Below, piece by piece: positions 8,094-16,876 of a DNA stretch of 64,000 nt (position 1 is the first letter of the stretch; the number at the start of each line of letters is the position of its first letter). A program made the translations under genes and the position numbers. The stretch is taken from the NCBI RefSeq assembly GCF_020329485.1, contig NZ_JAGKJI010000021.1:50930-114929 (forward strand). Reading direction: 5' to 3'. This DNA is from Bradyrhizobium cenepequi (GTDB lineage Bacteria; Pseudomonadota; Alphaproteobacteria; Rhizobiales; Xanthobacteraceae). The notes beneath the pieces were generated by a model. The model saw only the letters and a program-made list of their open reading frames with translations. It was not told the DNA's origin and ran no database searches.

Positions 8094-9326
8094 ATGGATT
8101 TCACGATGTCGGACAAGCAGAGGGAATGGCTGAACCGCGTGCAGTCGTTCATGAACACGCATGTTCGCCCGGCGGTGCCGATCTACCGGAAGCAGGACGA
8201 GGAGGGGCCGCGCTGGAAGGTGATCCCGATCCTCGAGGAGTTGAAGAAGAAGGCCAAGGCCGAGGGTCTCTGGAACATGTTCCTGCCGCCGTCCTCGCAC
8301 GACGATGACGAATTTCATGGCGCGGGACTGACCAATCTCGAATACGCGCTGCTCTCCGAGGAGATGGGGCACATCACCTGGGCGTCGGAAGTCTTCAACT
8401 GCTCCGCGCCCGACACCGGCAACATGGAAGTCCTGTTCCGCTACGGTAGCAAGGAGCAGAAGCGGCAGTGGCTGCGGCCGCTGATGGACGGCGAGATCCG
8501 CTCCGCCTTCCTGATGACCGAGCCCGCGGTGGCCTCGTCGGATGCGACGAACATCGAGACCCGCATCGAGCGCGACGGTGACCACTATGTGATCAACGGC
8601 CGCAAATGGTGGTCGTCGGGCGTCGGCGATCCCCGCTGCAAGATCGCGATCCTGATGGGCAAGACCGATCCGACGGCGGCCAGGCATCAACAGCAGTCGC
8701 AGATCTTGGTCCCGCTCGACACTCCCGGCATCAAGGTGGAGAAGATGCTGCCGGTGTTCGGCTTCGACGATGCGCCGCATGGCCATGCCCAGGTGCTGCT
8801 CGAGAACGTGCGTGTGCCAGCCTCGAATCTTCTGCTCGGTGAAGGCCGCGGTTTCGAGATCGCGCAGGGCCGCCTCGGCCCCGGCCGCATCCATCACTGC
8901 ATGCGCACCATCGGCAAGGCCGAGGAGGCGCTGGAGAAGATGGTGAAGCGGCTGATGTCGCGCACCGCCTTTGGCAAGAAGATCATCGAGCACTCGGTTT
9001 GGGAGCAGCGCATCGGCGAGGCCCGCACCAACATCGAGATGACGCGCCTGCTTTGCCTCAAGGCCGCCGACATGATGGACAAGGTCGGCAACAAGACCGC
9101 GCAGCTCGAGATCGCCATGATCAAGGTTGCGGCGCCTAACATGGCGCTGAAGATCATCGACGAAGCGATCCAGGCCTATGGCGGCGGCGGCGTCTCCGAC
9201 GACGCCGGATTGGCGAAGGATTACGCGGGTATCCGCACGCTGCGGCTGGCCGACGGTCCGGACGAGGTGCATAACCGCGCCATTGCCAGACTTGAACTTC
9301 GGAAGTATGCAAACACTGCACACTGA
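8094..9326 (+). CDS. Acyl-CoA dehydrogenase family protein (ACAD10/11-like)
   Basis: 410 residues; the ATG at 8094 follows GAGGAG. Family signatures are present in order: the N-terminal helical domain, FLMTEPAVASSDATNI with the FAD-contacting TEP, INGRKWWSSG, the ENVRVPASNLLLGEGRGFEI segment, RLGPGRIHHCMRTIGKAEEA, and the C-terminal QAYGGGGVSDD. These match the long-chain ACAD10/ACAD11 group better than short-chain enzymes. It oxidises or rearranges an acyl-CoA in the cytoplasm using FAD. The next gene, 49 bp downstream, is an APH-type kinase, which in ACAD10/11 is fused to this domain, so the two probably act in sequence on hydroxyacyl-CoAs. The divergent TetR is the likely regulator. Confidence 0.92.
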   Translation: MDFTMSDKQREWLNRVQSFMNTHVRPAVPIYRKQDEEGPRWKVIPILEELKKKAKAEGLWNMFLPPSSHDDDEFHGAGLTNLEYALLSEEMGHITWASEVFNCSAPDTGNMEVLFRYGSKEQKRQWLRPLMDGEIRSAFLMTEPAVASSDATNIETRIERDGDHYVINGRKWWSSGVGDPRCKIAILMGKTDPTAARHQQQSQILVPLDTPGIKVEKMLPVFGFDDAPHGHAQVLLENVRVPASNLLLGEGRGFEIAQGRLGPGRIHHCMRTIGKAEEALEKMVKRLMSRTAFGKKIIEHSVWEQRIGEARTNIEMTRLLCLKAADMMDKVGNKTAQLEIAMIKVAAPNMALKIIDEAIQAYGGGGVSDDAGLAKDYAGIRTLRLADGPDEVHNRAIARLELRKYANTAH

Positions 9327-9375
9327 CCGGGAGCACCACGATGGCGCTCCCCAAGAAGAGTGAGGGAGCGTCATC

Positions 9376-10434
9376 GTGGCGGACGGCGTCAGGAAGGACG
9401 AAGAATTTTCCGGGACCCGGGAAGTCGAGGAGCGGCATCGCATCGACGAGGCAAGTCTTGCCCGCTGGATGCAGGAGCACGTCGAAGGCTTTCAGGGACC
9501 GCTGAAGGTCCTGCAGTTCAAGGGCGGCCAGTCCAATCCGACCTATAAGCTCGAGACGCCCGGCCGCGCCTATGTGATGCGGCGCAAGCCGTTCGGTAAA
9601 TTGTTGCCGTCCGCGCACGCGGTCGATCGCGAGTTCCGTGTGATCGCCGCGCTCGGCAAGCAAGGCTTCCCGGTTGCGAAGGCCTATGCACTCTGCACCG
9701 ACGATTCCGTGATCGGCGCCACCTTCTACATCATGTCCTTTGAAGAGGGTCGGGTGTTCTGGGATCCGACGCTGCCGAGCCAAACGGCGGAGGATCGGCG
9801 CAAGATCTTCACCAGCAAGATCGAGACGCTCGCGAAACTCCACGTCTTCAATCCCGAAGCGATCGGGCTCGGCGATTTCGGCAAGCCCGGCAACTATTTC
9901 GCCCGCCAGATCGATCGCTGGACCAAGCAGTACCGCGCGTCCGAGACGCAGCACATTCCGGAATTCGAGAAGGTGGCCGAGTGGCTGCCGAAGACCGTGC
10001 CGCAGCAGGAACGGGTCTCGATCGTCCACGGCGATTATCGCCTCGACAACATGATCTTCCATCCGACCGAGCCGCGGGTGCTGGCGGTGCTGGACTGGGA
10101 ATTGTCGACGCTCGGCGATCCCATGGCCGACTTCACCTATCTGTTGATGCAGTGGACCATGCCGGGGCTCGACGGCGCTGATATCAAGGCGCTCAACATT
10201 CCGAGCCTGGAAGAGGCCGCGCAGATCTATTGCAACGTCACCAAGATGGCGGTGCCGGATCTGAACTGGTATTTCTCCTACAACCTGTTCCGCCTCGCAG
10301 GCATCACGCAGGGCATAGCGGGCCGGATCCGCGACGGCACCGCGGCGAATGCGAAGGCGATCGAGTCCGCCAAGCGCACGGTGCCGCTGTCCCAGGCATC
10401 ATGGGAATACGCGCAAAAGGCGGGCGCGACGTGA
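9376..10434 (+). CDS. APH-type phosphotransferase (LvaA/ACAD10-N-like)
   Basis: 352 residues from a GTG at 9376 with GAGGGAG just upstream. The protein-kinase-like fold of the aminoglycoside phosphotransferase family is clear: the early loop VLQFKGGQSNPTYKLE, the lysine in VMRRKPFGKLLPSAHAVDRE, the catalytic loop IVHGDYRLDNMIFHP and the metal-binding VLDWELSTLGDPMADFTYL. Relatives next to acyl-CoA dehydrogenases phosphorylate the hydroxyl of 4-hydroxyacyl-CoAs rather than antibiotics, so drug resistance is unlikely. It is probably cotranscribed with the dehydrogenase before it. Confidence 0.9.
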   Translation: MADGVRKDEEFSGTREVEERHRIDEASLARWMQEHVEGFQGPLKVLQFKGGQSNPTYKLETPGRAYVMRRKPFGKLLPSAHAVDREFRVIAALGKQGFPVAKAYALCTDDSVIGATFYIMSFEEGRVFWDPTLPSQTAEDRRKIFTSKIETLAKLHVFNPEAIGLGDFGKPGNYFARQIDRWTKQYRASETQHIPEFEKVAEWLPKTVPQQERVSIVHGDYRLDNMIFHPTEPRVLAVLDWELSTLGDPMADFTYLLMQWTMPGLDGADIKALNIPSLEEAAQIYCNVTKMAVPDLNWYFSYNLFRLAGITQGIAGRIRDGTAANAKAIESAKRTVPLSQASWEYAQKAGAT

Positions 10435-10449
10435 GAGAAGATATTGTGG

Positions 10450-10469
10450 CGCGATCTTTTTGGATCGCG
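10450..10469 (+). terminator. Hairpin after the phosphotransferase gene
   Basis: CGCGATC (10450-10456), loop TTTTTG, GATCGCG (10463-10469), 15 bases after the stop codon. The run of T is in the loop, not after the stem, so termination is only possible. Confidence 0.35.
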
Positions 10470-10505
10470 TCATGTTTGAATAGAGCGAGCCGTGATACCA
10501 CTCCA

Positions 10506-10624
10506 CCTCTCCCATAGGGAGAGGTCGGCGCGTAGCGCCGGGTGAGGGGTTGCGGTCTCTCGATAGAGCGAGATCCTCTCACCCGAATTGCTGCGCAATT
10601 CGACCTCTCCCCGCTGGGGAGAGG
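10506..10624. repeat. Composite palindromic intergenic repeat (four hairpins)
   Basis: Four hairpins in a row: CCTCTCCC-ATA-GGGAGAGG (10506-10524), GGCGC-GTA-GCGCC (10527-10539), CGAATTGC-TGC-GCAATTCG (10584-10602) and CCTCTCCCC-GCT-GGGGAGAGG (10604-10624). The two outer hairpins carry the same CCTCTCC stem. This arrangement is a familiar dispersed repeat of rhizobial genomes. It separates the phosphotransferase from the EamA permease and contains no gene. Confidence 0.8.
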
Positions 10625-10697
10625 TGAGGCACTTCCGACGCGGCACCAATTCGATCGAATTCCATCAATGCTATTGTAGCTGACTTGGCCCTTTCAC

Positions 10698-11609
10698 TTG
10701 GCGCTTTCCCCGAACTTACGCGGAAGCCTGTTCATGGCGGTGGCCACCGCAGGCTTCACCATCAACGATGCGATCACCAAGGTCGTCTCGTCGGAGATGA
10801 ACTTCGGCCAGGTGATGCTGGTGCGGGGCGTCTTTGCCATTGCGCTGATCGCGGCGTTGGCATTGCATCAGGGCGCGATGCGGTCGTTTCGAACGCTCCT
10901 GATCAAGCCGGTTGCGCTGCGGGTGATCGGCGAAGTCGGCGGAACGGTCTCCTATCTTGCTGCGATCTCGCATTTGCCTTTGGCGAATATCTCCGCGATC
11001 CTCCAGGCGCTGCCGCTGCTCGTCACGTTGGGCGCAGCGCTCGCATTCGGTGAGCCCGTCGGCTGGCGGCGCTGGCTTGCCATCATTGCCGGCTTTGTCG
11101 GCGTTCTCATCATCGTTCGGCCCGGCGCCGAAGGCTTTAACCAGTTCTCGCTGTTCGCCCTGATCTCGGTGATCTTCTGCGCGTTGCGCGATCTCGCGAC
11201 CAGACAGATACCGGCGCAGATTCCATCGCTGTTCGTTACCTTCTTGACGACCGTCACGGTGACGACCACCGGCGCGGTCATGCTCGTTCCACTTGGCGGC
11301 TGGACTCCGCCATCAGTGAGCGCGCTCGGCCTCCTGGCGATGGCTGCGGTCCTGGTCCTGATCGGCTACCAGTGCGTCATCATGGCGCTGCGCACCGGCG
11401 ATATCTCGGCGGTGGCACCGTTCCGCTACCTCGCGCTGCTCTGGGCCATGCTGCTCGGCTATCTCGTCTTCGGTGATGTGCCGGACGCCATGATGATCCT
11501 GGGTGCGTCGATCATCGTGCTGTCAGGCCTCTACGCGTTCTACCGCGAGCACAAGCGCAAACGGCCCGTGGCAGCAGGCGCATCTGGCCTGCCGCCGGAT
11601 GGGCTGTGA
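10698..11609 (+). CDS. EamA/DMT-family transporter (RhaT/YdcZ-like permease)
   Basis: 303 residues with about ten hydrophobic segments in two repeats of the EamA type, for example MAVATAGFTINDAITKVVSS early and FRYLALLWAMLLGYLVFGD in the second repeat. The start is uncertain: a TTG at 10698 gives LRGSLFMAVATAGF, which matches the usual beginning of the family, while the ATG at 10734 would cut the first helix and has no ribosome site either. It is an inner-membrane exporter of a small metabolite; the substrate cannot be inferred. It converges with the RTX nuclease gene. Confidence 0.88.
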   Translation: MALSPNLRGSLFMAVATAGFTINDAITKVVSSEMNFGQVMLVRGVFAIALIAALALHQGAMRSFRTLLIKPVALRVIGEVGGTVSYLAAISHLPLANISAILQALPLLVTLGAALAFGEPVGWRRWLAIIAGFVGVLIIVRPGAEGFNQFSLFALISVIFCALRDLATRQIPAQIPSLFVTFLTTVTVTTTGAVMLVPLGGWTPPSVSALGLLAMAAVLVLIGYQCVIMALRTGDISAVAPFRYLALLWAMLLGYLVFGDVPDAMMILGASIIVLSGLYAFYREHKRKRPVAAGASGLPPDGL

Positions 11610-11637
11610 CCGCCGGCCGGCCTTGGCCGGGCCGGTC
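11608..11637. terminator. GC-rich hairpin between convergent genes
   Basis: A GACCG...CGGTC stem with an inner GGCC-TT-GGCC core overlaps the stop of the permease and lies 17 bp before the stop of the opposing RTX gene. It is imperfect (small bulges) and has no T-run, but the placement suits a bidirectional end signal. Confidence 0.4.
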
Positions 11638-11653
11638 TCGACGGAGGTGAGCG

Positions 11654-14600
11654 TCAGACAAACAGGAAGTCGCTCGCATGAAGCGAGTGCAACGCGACGT
11701 TTTCCAGTACGATCGAACTGTTGGCGTCCACGGTGATGACCGTATCGTGGCCGACCTGATGGCTGGCCATCTCCACGTCATGGAAGTTTCCGAACACGCC
11801 ATTGTCGAATTCGATGCGGTCGCCGTGGCGGAAGTCACTGACGGAATCATGTCCGAAACTGCTGGCGAACACGAATGTATCGTTCCCGTTACCGCCTTCG
11901 AGCTTATCGTTGCCGGCACCGCCCGTTAGGATGTCGTTGCCGTTGCCACCGCTGAGAGCATCGTTGCCGCGGCCGCCGATCACCGTGTCGTTGCCGTTGC
12001 CGCCAAGGATCTTGTCATTGCCGTCGTTGCCATTGAGCCGATCGCTGCCGTTGCCTGCGCTCATGGTGTCGTTGCCGGTGCCGCCCGTCAGATTGTCGTT
12101 GCCATTGCGCCCGCTGAAGGTTTGGCCGCTCTCGGCCACATTGGCTACGGCAACGTGGATCGTCTGGCTGTTGCTGGCGCCGAAAGCGTCTGTTGCCGAC
12201 ACCACCAGGTCGTAGACGTTGTCGTGATTGGCGTCCTCGGGCGTTTCGAAATCCGGCAGGCTGAGGAAGCTGAGCGCGCCGGTGTGGGGATCAATCGAGA
12301 AGAGTTTCTGGTCGCTTCCGCCCTCGAGAGCGAACGAGAACGCGTCATGCTCGGGATCAACCGCAGCGACCGTTCCGACCGCCTTATGATTCTCCGAGAC
12401 CATGAAAGAAGGCGGCGACGTCAGCGTCGGGGCGTCGTTCACGGCGCTGACGGCGACGTTCACGGTGCCCGTATCGCTCAGTTGCCCGTCGGTTGCGGTG
12501 TAGTCGAACGCGACCGGACCGTTGAAGTTGGCATTCGGCGCAAAGGTCAGCGTTGCGTCGGCGTTCAGCGTCACGGTGCCCTCGGCCAATACGACCCTGT
12601 GGTTCTGATCGAACGCCCGACCATTGATGGCAGAGATCGCCAGCGCGTCGTGGTCGGGATCGATATCATTGCCAAGGACATTGACGATGACGGGAGTATC
12701 CTCGGCCGTCGTCGCGACATCATCGGCGGCGACCGGCGCATCATTGAGCGGGATCGCGAACCGCGCCAGCAGCGGATCGTGATCGCTGGTCTGATCGGCG
12801 AATTCAGCATTGATCCGCACAACGTCGAATTGCGCGACGTCGCTCAGCGCATCGCTGACGAAGACATGGTCGAGCGTCTCGGAGTTGCCTTCGAAGACGT
12901 AGTCATACCGCTCGTTGGCTGGCAGCAGGTCCTGCAGGTCGTTGAGGATGGCGGTGCCGCCCGGCGTGTAGTCCGCCACCGCGTCGAACGGATCGGTCCC
13001 CGGAACGTCGTAGTTCGAGATCGTTGCCGTTCCTTTGAGGACCGCCATCGGCTCCTCGAACTGGAATTCGTTCAGGTCGCCCGCAACGATCACCTTGGCT
13101 TGCGCGTCGGAGCTGAGCAGATTGTCGATGAACGTGTTCACCGCCTGCGCCTGTGCGGCACGCTGGACCTCGCCAGCGTCGAATGGAGGCTGATCGCTGC
13201 CGAGCAGCGGTGCGCTGCCGCCTTTCGAGGTGAAGTGATTGTCCACGACGGTGACCGCTTCGCCATGGAAGTTGAATGTCGCAACGAGCGGCGGCCGCGA
13301 GTCGAAGAACGGATTGTCCGGGTTGGTCTGCTGATCTACATAGGAGGTGGTGACGGCGCTGCCGTCCGCGCCGATCGTCCGCAGCGAGTCGGAGGCGAAA
13401 TCAACGCGATCGGTGCGATAAAGGAAGGCGGTGCGGATGTTGCCGCCCGGCTCGCCACCGTTGGTGTCGTCGCCGATGAACGGATTGTCGATATAGGCAT
13501 AATGGACGCCGGCCGGCGCGGCGGCATTGAGGGCATCGACCAGCATCTGCAGCGTCGCGTCGGCGGACGTCACCCCGTCGTTCGTCGGGCCGCTACCGTC
13601 CTGCACTTCCTGCAGCGCGACGACATCCGGTGCATTCAGATTGTGGAGGATCTGGTCGGCGATGGTCGCGAAGCGCGCGGCGCCGTCGCCCGGATCGAGA
13701 TTCTCGGCATTGTAGCTCGCGACCAGAAGGTGATCGGCGTCGCCGCTGAGCGTACCCGTTTCTTTCGTAAGCGTGCTCGGGGCGGTAACGCCGTAGGCCT
13801 GGGTCGCGACGACCTGGTAATTGCCGAAGTCGTAGTTGACGATGCCGGTGACGTCGCCCAGCTGCGCGCCGACATTGACGAGCGGCGACGAGAACCCCGG
13901 AAGGATGCCGTTGTCGTCGTCGATCTGCACGCGTTCGGGGTTGAAGTCTCCGCCTGACGTATTGGTATCGCCAAAATCGCTTGCGCCCGGCGTGAGCAGC
14001 AGATTGCCACGGTCGGTCTGCCCGGTGGCGAGCGTCCCGTTGGCCGGATCGGAGTCGTTGTCGACGACCGAGAAGATTTCGCCAAAACTGTTGGTCGGTC
14101 CCGTCGCCTGCGCGTCCTTCACCGTCACCAGCATGCCTTCGAGACTCTCGAAGAAATTGCTTCCGGCGATCAGGCTTTCGGTCGGCGGCACCAGCCCGCC
14201 CGGTCCGCCAATCTGCACCGGCGCGATATCAGGCCCGTCGCCAAGGTCGGTCACGTTGGTGACCGAGGAGATTTCGGTGGTCGAGAAGCTGCCCACAGCG
14301 GCGTCGGACGGCGTGAATTCCTGCACCGTGCCCGACACCCGAACCAGATGCCCGACCTCCGGCAATTCGCCGTTCGGCAGGAACACGAAGATGCCATCCG
14401 AAGTCGCAGCGTTTCCGTCCCCGTTCGGATCCTGGATGTAAAAGCCACGGCTGCCGTTGGTGTCGACGGCTGTCACGACGCCGGTCGTGCTTATGGTCTG
14501 GCCGGCTAACTGCGAAAGGTGGCCGCTGCCCTGGATGGCAAAGATCGCGGTGAGGGGCACATCGTCATTCTGGATCGAAGCCGCGGCTGAGGCCGTCGTG

Positions 14601-15904
14601 ATCACCGAACCGGGCGAGGCGTTCGATAGCGTCACGGTGAAGGTCTCATTGGGTTCGACCGCGAGATCACCCGCTACATTGATCGTGATGGTCTTGCTGG
14701 TTTCCGTGCCGGTGAACGTAAGCTTTCCCGACGTCGCCCCGGAGAAATCCGCGCCGTCAGCCTGATTGGCGCCGCCGGGGCCGGTCACGGACCAATCGAC
14801 CGTCGCATCGCCGGTCGGGTTGGTGCGCGTCACCGTGAACGTGAACGGCGTCGTGCCCGCACTGCCTTCGCCCTTGTTGGCGTCGGTTGCGGCGATCGAA
14901 AAGCTCTGCTCCGCGGCGGTCGTGAAATCCAGTTGGCCCGCGCCAATTCCTGCGAAATGATTGCCGCTCGTATCCTGGATTGCGCCGTCAGCGATCGTTA
15001 CGTGGTAGACGGCGCCTGCGGCGAGGTCGGACGTCGGGTTGATCGTCACCGCGTTGCCGCTGATCGTCACCGCGCCGTCCGGATCAGGGCCGCCGCCGAC
15101 GCTGATCGTGCGTGTATCTCCCGAGCCATCGCTGATCACGATATTGCCGGCGCCGAGTTGCACGCTCTCGTCGAAGGTCAAGATGATGTCGCTGGCGGTT
15201 GAGATGTTGCCTGCCTCGTCGCTCGGATTGGCCGAGACGAGGGCCGGCGGCGTCGTATCGGCGAACGGGCTGCTCGACACGTTGAGGTCGTCAATGCCGA
15301 CCCATTCGTCGCTGCCGGCGGCATTGGTGGTCATGATGCGGACCTGAACCTGCGCCTGATTGTTCGCCGCTGCCGGCAACGTGACATCAATGGGCGTCAC
15401 CATGCTGCTGGCCGAGGGCCCGCTGGTTGCGTCGGCAATATAGCCGCCGGGCACATTGCTCCATGCGCCGGTCTCGCCTATGCGATACTGCACGTTGAGC
15501 TGCTGGATTGAACTGTCGGCGGTTCCGTCGATGTCGCGTGCGTTAAACTGTAGATGCACATCCTGACGCCCGGTCGCGTCCAGATAAAGGATGATGTAGG
15601 GCGCGTCCGCAGTGCCGGAACCCTGAAGGGCAATGGTCGGATTCGCAATCCCGTCGAATTCCGCGACGCCGCCATTGGTGATGGTCGTATTGCTCTGGTT
15701 GGCGATGGCATCGAGGTCGTTTGCGACTGTGGAATCGAGGGCCAAGGTCCGCGGGTCAGTTCCAGTCGCGGTCGTGATGTCCTGGCCAAGGTAGCCTTCG
15801 ATGCTCGGAACTCCACTCCAATCGTCATTTGTGGTGATCAGACCGGCGTTGCTCCAGTCTTGCGTGAGGGAACCGTTTGCAAGCGTGAAATATGCTTTTG
15901 ACAT
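11654..15904 (-). CDS. Giant RTX extracellular endonuclease/exonuclease/phosphatase-family protein (ExeM/NucH-like)
   Basis: 1416 residues; the ATG (complement 15902-15904) follows GGAGGTGA. Domains in order: a novel N-terminal beta region (1-215); a SbsA/Big-type Ig-like domain (215-325, ANPSDEAGNISTASDIILTF); a Calx-beta domain (338-440, EPNETFTVTLSNAS); an OB-fold of the ExeM/NucH type (450-700); an endonuclease/exonuclease/phosphatase domain (725-1050) with LLVASYNAENL, VALQEVQDG, VIVAGDLNEF and SDHDPLLARF as catalytic motifs; an Ig-like cadherin domain (1050-1140, ending VNVAVSAVNDAP); a cadherin repeat (1155-1258); and GGxGxDxLx calcium-binding repeats (about 1262-1350). The end, HSLHASDFLFV, looks like a type I secretion signal, and no Sec signal is present. 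It probably degrades extracellular nucleic acid. No type I secretion genes are nearby. Confidence 0.9.
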   Translation of the reverse strand: MSKAYFTLANGSLTQDWSNAGLITTNDDWSGVPSIEGYLGQDITTATGTDPRTLALDSTVANDLDAIANQSNTTITNGGVAEFDGIANPTIALQGSGTADAPYIILYLDATGRQDVHLQFNARDIDGTADSSIQQLNVQYRIGETGAWSNVPGGYIADATSGPSASSMVTPIDVTLPAAANNQAQVQVRIMTTNAAGSDEWVGIDDLNVSSSPFADTTPPALVSANPSDEAGNISTASDIILTFDESVQLGAGNIVISDGSGDTRTISVGGGPDPDGAVTISGNAVTINPTSDLAAGAVYHVTIADGAIQDTSGNHFAGIGAGQLDFTTAAEQSFSIAATDANKGEGSAGTTPFTFTVTRTNPTGDATVDWSVTGPGGANQADGADFSGATSGKLTFTGTETSKTITINVAGDLAVEPNETFTVTLSNASPGSVITTASAAASIQNDDVPLTAIFAIQGSGHLSQLAGQTISTTGVVTAVDTNGSRGFYIQDPNGDGNAATSDGIFVFLPNGELPEVGHLVRVSGTVQEFTPSDAAVGSFSTTEISSVTNVTDLGDGPDIAPVQIGGPGGLVPPTESLIAGSNFFESLEGMLVTVKDAQATGPTNSFGEIFSVVDNDSDPANGTLATGQTDRGNLLLTPGASDFGDTNTSGGDFNPERVQIDDDNGILPGFSSPLVNVGAQLGDVTGIVNYDFGNYQVVATQAYGVTAPSTLTKETGTLSGDADHLLVASYNAENLDPGDGAARFATIADQILHNLNAPDVVALQEVQDGSGPTNDGVTSADATLQMLVDALNAAAPAGVHYAYIDNPFIGDDTNGGEPGGNIRTAFLYRTDRVDFASDSLRTIGADGSAVTTSYVDQQTNPDNPFFDSRPPLVATFNFHGEAVTVVDNHFTSKGGSAPLLGSDQPPFDAGEVQRAAQAQAVNTFIDNLLSSDAQAKVIVAGDLNEFQFEEPMAVLKGTATISNYDVPGTDPFDAVADYTPGGTAILNDLQDLLPANERYDYVFEGNSETLDHVFVSDALSDVAQFDVVRINAEFADQTSDHDPLLARFAIPLNDAPVAADDVATTAEDTPVIVNVLGNDIDPDHDALAISAINGRAFDQNHRVVLAEGTVTLNADATLTFAPNANFNGPVAFDYTATDGQLSDTGTVNVAVSAVNDAPTLTSPPSFMVSENHKAVGTVAAVDPEHDAFSFALEGGSDQKLFSIDPHTGALSFLSLPDFETPEDANHDNVYDLVVSATDAFGASNSQTIHVAVANVAESGQTFSGRNGNDNLTGGTGNDTMSAGNGSDRLNGNDGNDKILGGNGNDTVIGGRGNDALSGGNGNDILTGGAGNDKLEGGNGNDTFVFASSFGHDSVSDFRHGDRIEFDNGVFGNFHDVEMASHQVGHDTVITVDANSSIVLENVALHSLHASDFLFV

Positions 15905-16031
15905 GATTGTCACCTCCGCTGTGATTTCGTGTTGTTGTTGTCCGCACGGTCGCTAGCGATCAGCGCGGAATGCACCCCAGTGCCGCGCTGAGGCGCGTAT
16001 CTAGGCAAGCGCGTGTCTCAAGCGTGTGACG

Positions 16032-16045
16032 TTTCGCTTGCGAAA
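16032..16045. promoter_or_regulatory. Small palindrome upstream of the RTX gene
   Basis: TTTCGC-TT-GCGAAA, a perfect 14-bp palindrome about 128 bp upstream of the RTX start. Distance and symmetry would suit a regulator site, but no regulator is linked. Confidence 0.3.
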
Positions 16046-16139
16046 ACATGTCCTGTGGAATTCGCTTCGAGTTGCTTGACCGACACGATGCGAACAAGAA
16101 CGCGCTGCTCGCGTTGCGACTTTTTGCGGCGCGCTGTCA

Positions 16140-16212
16140 TTGCGAGCGAAGCGAAGCAATCCAATCCATTCTTTCGCCTGCGGCGCTATGGATTGCTTCG
16201 CTTCGCTCGCAA
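16140..16212. repeat. REP-like palindrome with 24-bp perfect arms
   Basis: The arm at 16140-16163 begins TTGCGAGCGAAGCGAAGCAA and its exact reverse complement is at 16189-16212, with a 25-base loop. Repeats with this GAGCGAAGCGAAGCAATC core are spread through Bradyrhizobium intergenic regions. Confidence 0.85.
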
Positions 16213-16559
16213 CGACGATGTGATGAGTCTGGTGCGACAAGACGACCCGTCGGGCAAATCACCAAAAGTCTGTCCAGTCCTTCGCGCAGAAATAAATCGC
16301 TTAACCCGTCGGGCAAATCAGTGATTTAACTCCGCGCGTCTCACCCAGATGAGGGGCGGGTCGCGATCGTCACGAACGTTGCGGTGAGATGCGGTGGACG
16401 CGGGTGTTGCGACTGACGAGCGCGGCATCAGCGGACGGCGAAGTCGTGTGGTTCTGGCGCCCCGACGCTGGCGCTAAGTCTTGCAGAGATGATCTGTGAG
16501 GCGACGGTGGCAAGAAAGCCCGGTCACCGGGGAGAGCACGAAGTAAGCCGTAAACCACT

Positions 16560-16663
16560 GCGCAGGGAAAGCCGGTGTTGCTTCGGTTGACCTGTGGTCC
16601 TACCCCCGTGCTTTTTGTTGCACGGGGCCCACGGGTGCAACCGGCACCCGGCTTTCCCTGCGC
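16560..16663. repeat. Nested long-hairpin element, possible structured RNA or dispersed repeat
   Basis: Outer stem of 16 perfect base pairs: GCGCAGGGAAAGCCGG (16560-16575) with CCGGCTTTCCCTGCGC (16648-16663). Inside it a second perfect hairpin CCCCGTGC (16604-16611) and GCACGGGG (16620-16627) with an 8-base T-rich loop. Upstream, GCCCGGTCACCGGGG forms another small hairpin near 16518-16532. No protein frame fits. I recall similar sequence in other Bradyrhizobium genomes, but I cannot assign a named family. Confidence 0.65.
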
Positions 16664-16753
16664 CCTCTATTCAATGAGAGGGTGGAAAGTGAAGCAAGAC
16701 TCGGGCGCCATGCGCCGCGAGAATGCGGACTCACATCCGTTGTTTGAATCAGA

Positions 16754-16840
16754 CGTAGGATGGGTAGAGCGCAGCGAAACCCATCATTCGCGAGGCTCGC
16801 TCCATCGCGATGGGTTTCGCTGCGCTCTACCCATCCTACG
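16754..16840. repeat. Palindromic repeat with 32-bp perfect arms (copy 1)
   Basis: Arm 16754-16785 (starting CGTAGGATGGGTAGAGCGCA) is the exact reverse complement of 16809-16840. A second, slightly diverged copy is at 61431-61515 in the opposite orientation, judged by the asymmetric loop. Confidence 0.9.
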
Positions 16841-16876
16841 AGCCTGCTGTTTGAAAATTGATTGAGCTCTTCCCCA

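Noticed and set aside
9376..10434. Aminoglycoside resistance enzyme
   Set aside because: The APH fold is shared, but the adjacency to an acyl-CoA dehydrogenase and the sequence style point to metabolic kinases of the LvaA/ACAD10 type.
11940..12110. Short evenly spaced DNA repeats that look CRISPR-like
   Set aside because: They are the codons of GGxGNDxL calcium-binding repeats in a continuous reading frame; there are no unique spacers and no cas genes.
12122..13957. 611-codon open frame on the plus strand inside the RTX gene
   Set aside because: The minus-strand frame has recognisable nuclease and RTX motifs and an ideal ribosome site; the plus-strand product is Arg/Val/Asp-rich without motifs.
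16575..16865. Frames of about 96-103 codons over the repeat region on both strands
   Set aside because: They are translations of the palindromic elements and change abruptly at repeat borders.
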